12,951 bases of DNA, taken from the NCBI GenBank assembly GCA_035559335.1, contig DATMBH010000094.1:1-12951 (forward strand). Direction: 5' to 3'. The notes under the pieces are model-generated. The model was not told the origin of the DNA, searched no databases, and saw only the letters and a list, made by a program, of their open reading frames with translations. The translations under genes were made by a program, and so were the position numbers. Shown in pieces: positions 12,652 to 12,951 of the stretch (position 1 is the first letter of the stretch; every line of letters starts with the position of its first letter). Source of the DNA: DASXPG01 sp035559335 (lineage in GTDB: Bacteria; Gemmatimonadota; Gemmatimonadetes; Gemmatimonadales; JACORV01).

Positions 12652-12951
12652 ATGACGATACTTCCGCAGCTGGTTGGCTATCCCCGGATCGGGCCGAGCC
12701 GTGAGCTGAAGTGGGCGCTGGAGCGCCGCTGGTCCGGCCGCATGGACCGGCTCGCCTTCGAGGACCGCATCGCCGCGCTCCACGCCTCCCACCTGGCCGA
12801 GCAGCGTGACCTGGTCGGCTCGGCGGTCGACGACTACTTCCTGTACGACGCCGTGCTGGAGACGGCCCTGATGTTCGGCATCGCCCCGGACTGGGCGGCC
12901 GCCGATCTCGCCGGCGACCCCTTCGCCGCCCTCACCGCCCTCGCCCGCGGC
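12652..12951 (+). CDS. metE: Cobalamin-independent methionine synthase MetE, N-terminal part, cut by window end
   Basis: The first 100 codons are visible and remain open to the last base. The N-terminus reads VGYPRIGPSRELKWALERRW, matching the GFPRIG..RELK..LE..W opening of 5-methyltetrahydropteroyltriglutamate-homocysteine methyltransferase. DDYFLYDAVLETALMFGIAP (about residues 61-80) matches the family's DFS.YD.VLD..... segment. The enzyme makes methionine from homocysteine without B12, and the complete protein is usually about 750 residues. AGGA lies about 15 bases before the ATG, too far for a good ribosome-binding site. The stretch is about 73% G+C by hand count, higher than most of the glycan genes, and is unrelated in function to them. 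It probably marks the edge of the glycan region. Confidence 0.9.
   Translation, partial: MTILPQLVGYPRIGPSRELKWALERRWSGRMDRLAFEDRIAALHASHLAEQRDLVGSAVDDYFLYDAVLETALMFGIAPDWAAADLAGDPFAALTALARG

Noticed and set aside
1..12951. CRISPR array, tRNA, rRNA, insertion sequence or integrase
   Set aside because: No regular direct repeats, tRNA-like cloverleaf, rRNA sequence, terminal inverted repeats or transposase/integrase frames were noticed.

Overview
This is a high-GC bacterial window (hand counts give roughly 58-73% G+C depending on the stretch). It holds a locus for a surface glycan that carries a nonulosonic (sialic-acid-like) sugar, and it ends in the housekeeping gene metE. No rRNA, tRNA, IS element or CRISPR array was seen, so taxonomy cannot be fixed. 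Gene density, GTG starts and composition would fit a high-GC group such as Actinomycetota or Chloroflexota, but this is a guess.

Layout. (1) Bases 1-8104, + strand, form one tightly packed operon of eight genes, nearly all joined by ATGA/GTGA/TGATG overlaps or gaps of 1-4 bases. In order they encode: a CMP-sugar synthetase cut by the window start, a PglD/NeuD-type acetyltransferase, a NeuC-type hydrolysing 2-epimerase, a DegT-family aminotransferase, a retaining-type UDP-GlcNAc 4,6-dehydratase, a NeuB-type synthase, a Wzx-like flippase and a GT-B transferase with KPHP motif. (2) Bases 8105-8356 are a gap with no convincing gene. (3) Bases 8357-9405, + strand, hold an overlapping Alg14-like/Alg13-like (PssD/PssE, EpsE/EpsF type) split glycosyltransferase pair. 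(4) Bases 9416-10834, - strand, hold a Wzy/O-antigen-ligase-like membrane protein, convergent with the Alg13-like gene. (5) Bases 10959-12530, - strand, hold a GT39-like GT-C membrane glycosyltransferase. (6) From 12652, + strand, comes the first 100 codons of metE, running off the window.

How it fits together. The first six genes match the six-step CMP-legionaminic acid route: LegB dehydratase, LegC aminotransferase, LegH acetyltransferase, LegG 2-epimerase, LegI synthase, LegF cytidylyltransferase. The use of a NeuC-type epimerase rather than PseG, and a dehydratase with Met in place of the usual Tyr, point to a legionaminic-type rather than pseudaminic-type sugar. The KPHP transferase is the best candidate in the window for moving the CMP-activated sugar onto a lipid-linked acceptor. 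The Alg13/14 pair would add another sugar, Wzx would flip the unit, and the Wzy/ligase-like protein would polymerise or attach it. The GT-C enzyme would add a sugar from a polyprenyl-phosphate donor outside the membrane. No initiating phosphoglycosyltransferase is in the window.

Base composition is a mosaic: metE and the wzy-like gene are clearly richer in G+C than the GT39-like gene and parts of the sugar operon. This suggests the glycan genes were assembled from different sources beside a core gene.
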